From the NCBI GenBank assembly GCA_014360945.1, contig JACIWM010000050.1, positions 1-8,401 on the forward strand: DNA of 8,401 bases, in the 5' to 3' direction. This stretch comes from Candidatus Bipolaricaulota bacterium (GTDB taxonomy: Bacteria; Bipolaricaulota; Bipolaricaulia; Bipolaricaulales; Bipolaricaulaceae). Shown in pieces: positions 5,642 to 8,401 of this stretch. Each line of letters starts with the position of its first letter. The first letter of the stretch is position 1. The position numbers were made by a program, and so were the translations under genes. Under the pieces are notes generated by a model. It had not been told where the DNA came from and searched no databases. It worked only from the letters and a program-made list of their open reading frames with translations.

Positions 5642-6096
5642 TGGGTGTGGCGGAGAAGGTGCGGGAGTTAGTACGGCCTTATAGGGGAAAGCCCACGGAG
5701 CTCATCCAGGCCCTGCATCGGGTGCAAAGCGTTTTGGGCTGGCTTCCCCGGGAGGCCCAGGAGGCGGTGGCCGAGGTCTTGGGCGTTCCGGCCTCCCAGG
5801 TCCGGGGTGTGGTCACCTTCTACCACTTCTTCCGGACCAAACCTGCAGGTAAACATACGATCCGGGTGTGTTTGGGCACGGCCTGCCATGTGCGGGGCGG
5901 GGAGCGCGTGCTGAACGCCATTTGCGATGAATTGGAGGTTAAACCCGGCGAGACCAGCGTGGACGGAAAATTCAGCGTGGAAGTGGTACGGTGTTTGGGC
6001 TGCTGCGGTCTTGCGCCGGTGATGATGATCGATGAGGAGGTCTACGGCCGACTGGACCCAACCAAGGCCCGCCGGATCGTGCGGGAATTTTCCTGA
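5641..6096 (+). CDS. hoxE: NuoE/HoxE/HndA-type [2Fe-2S] thioredoxin-fold subunit
   Basis: The 151-residue product corresponds to the 24-kDa subunit of complex I and to HoxE/HndA/HydC of cytoplasmic hydrogenases; it carries one [2Fe-2S] cluster and normally docks on the flavoprotein subunit. An N-terminal helical part (LIQALHRVQSVLGWLPREAQ, 21-40; VRGVVTFYHFF, 54-64) leads to the thioredoxin-like domain. Ligands are C77 and C82 (CLGTACHVRGG) plus C118 and C122 (RCLGCCGLAPV). An additional C121 directly before the fourth ligand is unusual, the position more often being Ala or Glu. A GGGAGGA Shine-Dalgarno (about 5629-5635) fixes the ATG at 5641; upstream in-frame codons only shadow the PHP gene. 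Position upstream of hoxUYH argues for the HoxE role, while the following ATPase and HndB-like genes resemble hnd/hyd operons. Confidence 0.92.
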   Translation: MGVAEKVRELVRPYRGKPTELIQALHRVQSVLGWLPREAQEAVAEVLGVPASQVRGVVTFYHFFRTKPAGKHTIRVCLGTACHVRGGERVLNAICDELEVKPGETSVDGKFSVEVVRCLGCCGLAPVMMIDEEVYGRLDPTKARRIVREFS

Positions 6097-6644
6097 TGGT
6101 GGAGGATTTGGCGTTCCATTTGACGGACCTCGTGGAGAACGCCATCCGTGCAGGAGCGCAGTTAGTGGAGATCGAGCTTCGTCGGGAAGGACGAGATCTT
6201 TGGGTGCGGGTGAGGGACGACGGAGCGGGTATGGACGGGGAGGCCCTTCGGCGTGCGGGGGACCCCTTTTTCACAACGAAGCCCGGCCGGCGCATCGGCT
6301 TGGGATTGGCCCTCCTGCGCCAGACCGCGGAGGAACTGGGCGGGGAGTTTTCCATCCGTTCCGCGCCCGGCCAGGGAACAGAGGTCAGGGCCCGCATTCC
6401 CTGGGACCATCCCGATCGTCCGCCCCTGGGCGACCTCTGCGGGACCCTTGTCCCTCTCATCGCCACCTCGCCCGTTGAATTTCACCTTGTTTTCCAGGAT
6501 GATCAGCAGGCGTGGACCCTGGACACACGGGAGTTGAAACGGGCCTTGGGACATGTGCCCTTCACACACCCTGAGGTCCTTTCTTTTTTGGAGCGGGAAA
6601 TGCGGAAGGCATTGGCGGACCTGGGGTGGAAGGAGGCGGGATGA
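6096..6644 (+). CDS. Histidine-kinase-like ATPase without phospho-acceptor domain
   Basis: The 182-residue protein starts directly with a GHKL ATPase domain: N-box DLVENAIRAGAQ (11-22, Asn15), G1 box DDGAGM (41-46), F-box DPFFTTKP (56-63) and G2 box GLGLALL (68-74). It ends with APGQGTEVRARIPW (90-103). This is the arrangement of a histidine-kinase catalytic domain, yet the dimerisation/H-box part is absent and there is no sensor or membrane region. After residue 105 comes an extension of about 75 residues (GDLCGTLVPLIATSPVEFHL, then WTLDTRELKRALGHVPFTHPE) that I do not recognise as a named domain. It begins in a TGATG overlap with the NuoE-like gene and ends in an ATGA overlap with the HndB-like gene. 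ATPases of this kind lie at the same place, between NuoE-like and HndB-like genes, in some clostridial hydrogenase operons (from memory). It could phosphorylate or remodel a partner; this is unproven. Confidence 0.83.
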   Translation: MVEDLAFHLTDLVENAIRAGAQLVEIELRREGRDLWVRVRDDGAGMDGEALRRAGDPFFTTKPGRRIGLGLALLRQTAEELGGEFSIRSAPGQGTEVRARIPWDHPDRPPLGDLCGTLVPLIATSPVEFHLVFQDDQQAWTLDTRELKRALGHVPFTHPEVLSFLEREMRKALADLGWKEAG

Positions 6645-7009
6645 AGCTGGAGGAGCTACGGAAGATCCGGGAGCGGGCGGAAGCGGAGATGCGTTTAAGG
6701 GCCGGGCAGGCCCGGGTGAAGATCGTGGTGGGCATGGGCACTTCCGGTATTGCTGCCGGCGCTCGCCAGGTGCTGCGAGCCATCCTCGATGAGGTGGCCC
6801 AGCGGAACCTCAAGGACGTTTTGGTCACCCAGACCGGGGAAAAGGGCCTCTCCGCTAAAGAACCTCTGGTGGAGGTCCATGAGCCCGGCAGGATCACGAT
6901 CTACGGTGATGTGGACGAGGTCACGGCCCGCAGGATCGTGGTGGAACACGTCCTCCACGGCCGGATCCTCGAGGACCACCTTGTGGAGCTGCGGGAGGTG
7001 CCGGCGTGA
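6641..7009 (+). CDS. HndB-like thioredoxin-fold subunit lacking all cysteines
   Basis: The 122-residue protein matches, in length and layout, the HndB-type [2Fe-2S] ferredoxin-domain subunits of Hnd/Hyd hydrogenases and the N-terminal domain of HoxF/HydB: a helix (LEELRKIRERAEAEM), the strand-loop IVVGMGTSGIAAGARQVL (28-45), then LKDVLVTQTGEKGLSAKEPL (58-77), and a C-terminal EVTARRIVVEHVLHGRILED. In relatives the loops read approximately GTCGIAAGA and TGCIGMC. Here the three cysteines are replaced (Ser at 35, Glu at 68, Ser at 72) and there is no cysteine anywhere in the protein, so it cannot bind a cluster through thiolates. The reading frame is intact and the gene is coupled to both neighbours (ATGA at 6641, GTGA at 7006), with AGGAGG at 6631-6636, so it is not a pseudogene. 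A structural or regulatory role in place of HoxF is likely. Confidence 0.85.
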   Translation: MKLEELRKIRERAEAEMRLRAGQARVKIVVGMGTSGIAAGARQVLRAILDEVAQRNLKDVLVTQTGEKGLSAKEPLVEVHEPGRITIYGDVDEVTARRIVVEHVLHGRILEDHLVELREVPA

Positions 7010-7707
7010 TCACCCTCACCATCGACGGGATCAAGGTCCAGGCGGAGGAAGGGGAGACGATTCTCCAGGCTGCAAAACGTGCGGGAATCCGTATCCCTAC
7101 CTTGTGCTATTTGGAGGGCCTCTCCCCGCGGGGCGCATGCCGCCTGTGCTTGGTGGAGATACGGAATTGGGGCGGAAGATTGGTCCCTTCGTGCGCTACG
7201 CCGGTGCAAGAGGGGCTGGAGGTGGTGGCCAATTCCCCCAGGCTCCGGGAGCTTCGGCGCACGATCCTCGAGATGATCTTCGCTGAGCGCAACCACATCT
7301 GCGCCTTTTGCGTTTCCAATGGACACTGTGAGCTTCAGGATCTCGCTATGGAACTAGGGATGGATCACGTGCGCTTTCCCTATCGTTGGCCCCTTTTGTT
7401 CGTGGATCTCAGCCACGAAAAGTACGGGATCGACCACAACCGCTGTGTTCTCTGCGGCCGGTGTGTGCGGGCCTGCTCAGAGGTAGAGGGTGCCATGACC
7501 TGGGGCTTCTCCAACCGGGGCATTTTCACCTTGGTGGAGGCGGACCTTGGTGATCCTTGGGGGAAATCCACGACCTGCACCGGTTGTGGAAAATGCGTGC
7601 AAGCCTGCCCCACCGGTGCCCTCTTTGAAAAGGGGAAGGCCACAAGCGAACAAGTGAAGAAGCCGGAGATCATTTTGGAGGTCACGGAAAGGAGGCCCCG
7701 TGTCTAA
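7006..7707 (+). CDS. hoxU: Hydrogenase diaphorase iron-sulfur subunit HoxU
   Basis: The 233-residue iron-sulfur protein of bidirectional [NiFe] hydrogenase is related to the N-terminus of complex I NuoG; it wires electrons between the diaphorase/donor side and HoxY. Clusters in order: plant-type [2Fe-2S] with C34, C45, C48 and C63; the His-ligated [4Fe-4S] with H97, C99, C102 and C108 (NHICAFCVSNGHCELQD, closely like cyanobacterial HoxU); and two ferredoxin-type [4Fe-4S] with C147, C150, C153, C157 and C191, C194, C197, C201. All ligands are present and length is that of HoxU (about 235-240), so it is complete. The start is GTG at 7006, overlapping the previous stop by 4 bases, with GGAGG at 6994-6998. 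It overlaps hoxY by 8 bases. In the textbook operon HoxF precedes HoxU; here the cysteine-free HndB-like gene does. Confidence 0.95.
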   Translation: MITLTIDGIKVQAEEGETILQAAKRAGIRIPTLCYLEGLSPRGACRLCLVEIRNWGGRLVPSCATPVQEGLEVVANSPRLRELRRTILEMIFAERNHICAFCVSNGHCELQDLAMELGMDHVRFPYRWPLLFVDLSHEKYGIDHNRCVLCGRCVRACSEVEGAMTWGFSNRGIFTLVEADLGDPWGKSTTCTGCGKCVQACPTGALFEKGKATSEQVKKPEIILEVTERRPRV

Positions 7708-8227
7708 GCTTCGCGTGGCTACAGTATGGTTTTCGGGGTGCTCCGGTTGCCACATGTCCTTTTTGGATTTGGATGAGAGGCTTTTGGAGTTCGCCGAGCG
7801 CGCAGAGCTTGTGTTCTCGCCCATTGCCGACATCAAGGAATTCCCGGAAAACGTGGATGTGGTGCTCATCGAGGGCGCGGTGGGCAACACCGAGCACCTC
7901 CGCGAGCTTTTGGAGATCCGTAAAAAGGCCAAGATCCTCGTGGCCTTCGGCGATTGCGCCGTGACCGGGAACGTCCCGAGCCTTCGCAACCCTCTTCCCC
8001 GCGAGGAGGTTTTGCGCACCGTGTATGCCAAGGACGATCCGCCGGGCTTGGAGGAAGGGGAGGTCCCGAAGTTCCTTCCCCGGGCCCTGCCCCTCTCCGC
8101 CGTGGTTCCCGTGGACTTCTTCCTTCCGGGATGTCCGCCCCCTGCGGACCGAATCTGGAAATTCCTCCGGCCCGTTCTTTTGGGGCAGAAGCCCGAGCTT
8201 TCCGGGCCGGATCTGAAGTTCGGGTGA
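7700..8227 (+). CDS. hoxY: [NiFe]-hydrogenase small subunit HoxY (group 3d type)
   Basis: The 175-residue small subunit carries the single proximal [4Fe-4S] cluster that passes electrons between the [NiFe] site of HoxH and HoxU. The ligands are C14 and C17 (SGCSGCHMSFLD), C86 (FGDCAVTGNVPSLRN) and C145 (PGCPPPADRIW); the wording of these motifs is that of Hox-type group 3d enzymes. There is no Tat signal and no medial or distal cluster domain, as expected for a soluble cytoplasmic enzyme. The start is GTG at 7700, with AAAGGAGG at 7688-7695 and an 8-base overlap with hoxU. Other GTG codons further in would lose the first strand. hoxH starts 10 bases after its stop. Confidence 0.95.
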   Translation: MSKLRVATVWFSGCSGCHMSFLDLDERLLEFAERAELVFSPIADIKEFPENVDVVLIEGAVGNTEHLRELLEIRKKAKILVAFGDCAVTGNVPSLRNPLPREEVLRTVYAKDDPPGLEEGEVPKFLPRALPLSAVVPVDFFLPGCPPPADRIWKFLRPVLLGQKPELSGPDLKFG

Positions 8228-8233
8228 AGGAGG
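8227..8233 (+). promoter_or_regulatory. Ribosome binding site of hoxH
   Basis: AAGGAGG stands 4 bases before the GTG at 8238. It fixes the start of the edge-truncated gene, which is too short to be judged from reading-frame length alone. Confidence 0.75.
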
Positions 8234-8237
8234 AGCC

Positions 8238-8401
8238 GTGCGACATTACCGCATCCCTGTGACTAGGATCGAAGGGCACGGCCTCATCACCGTGCACTTA
8301 GGCGAGGATGGCCGGGTGCGGGAGGCCCGGTTCCACGTGACGGAGGTGCGCGGCTTCGAGCGGTTCTGTGTGGGCCGCACCCTGTGGGAGATGCCGGCCC
8401 T
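8238..8401 (+). CDS. hoxH: [NiFe]-hydrogenase large subunit HoxH, N-terminal part (cut by window edge)
   Basis: Only the first 54 residues are visible. The HoxH subunit holds the Ni-Fe(CN)2CO active site that oxidises or evolves hydrogen. The visible part shows the strand-loop IPVTRIEGHGLITVHL (the RIEGH motif near residues 10-14, with the conserved Glu) followed by VTEVRGFERFCVGRTLWEMP, the stretch that in group 3 enzymes leads straight into the first Ni-binding CxxC motif (RICGIC), which falls just beyond the window. The start is GTG at 8238 with a strong Shine-Dalgarno, 10 bases behind hoxY. The C-terminal CxxC ligands and the maturation-protease cleavage tail cannot be assessed. Confidence 0.92.
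   Translation, partial: MRHYRIPVTRIEGHGLITVHLGEDGRVREARFHVTEVRGFERFCVGRTLWEMPA

Noticed and set aside
6641..7009. Pseudogene interpretation of the cysteine-free HndB-like gene
   Set aside because: The frame is intact at full family length, with a good ribosome binding site and coupled overlaps at both ends, and the rest of the fold is conserved, so a functional cluster-less protein is more likely.
1..8401. CRISPR array, tRNA/rRNA, insertion sequence or long direct repeats
   Set aside because: Looked for across both strands; nothing beyond short GC-rich coincidences, and gene packing leaves little room for such elements.

Overview
The window looks like a piece of a GC-rich bacterial chromosome, probably from an anaerobic and possibly thermophilic lineage. 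The pointers are a Thermotoga-type single-[4Fe-4S] ferredoxin, an archaeal-type cofactor-independent phosphoglycerate mutase, an archaeal/thermophile-style S-adenosylhomocysteinase N-terminus, and a hydrogenase operon carrying the DRTGG/ATPase/PHP accessory genes otherwise typical of fermentative anaerobes (Thermotogae, Clostridia). I cannot name the taxon. A deep-branching uncultivated group such as Bipolaricaulota would fit, but this is a guess. Genes are very tightly packed with no gene-free stretch above about 105 bases, and I see no mobile element, tRNA, rRNA or CRISPR array.

Left part (1-1575, minus strand): a small ferredoxin gene (1396-1575) ends in a clear intrinsic terminator (1343-1373). 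The T-tract of that terminator runs directly into the ATG of an EamA/DMT-family membrane transporter (506-1342), which is followed 17 bases later by ahcY (S-adenosylhomocysteinase), cut by the window edge. A 104-base divergent intergenic region (1576-1679) carries candidate back-to-back promoters, both with a TATAGT -10 box.

Right part (1680-8401, plus strand): eleven or twelve genes follow each other with gaps of at most about 10 bases or with start/stop overlaps, so they almost certainly form one operon that continues beyond the window. The order is: orphan TRAP transporter T-component (TatT); phosphoglycerate mutase ApgM; DRTGG protein 1; anti-sigma-factor-like ATPase; DRTGG protein 2; PHP-domain phosphoesterase; NuoE/HoxE-type [2Fe-2S] subunit; histidine-kinase-like ATPase without a kinase phospho-acceptor domain; a short HndB-like thioredoxin-fold protein; HoxU; HoxY; and the start of HoxH.

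Interpretation: the distal genes encode a soluble group-3d-like (Hox) [NiFe] hydrogenase, preceded by an accessory set better known beside [FeFe]-hydrogenases of the HydABC/Hnd type. Two things stand out. No HoxF/NuoF flavin- and NAD(H)-binding subunit lies between HoxE and HoxU where it would be expected. The gene in its place encodes a 122-residue HndB-like protein that has lost every cysteine, including those expected to bind the [2Fe-2S] cluster. The divergent ferredoxin is a natural candidate electron partner. The system may therefore be a hybrid hydrogenase with altered electron entry, controlled by a DRTGG/ATPase signalling module; that last sentence is inference.
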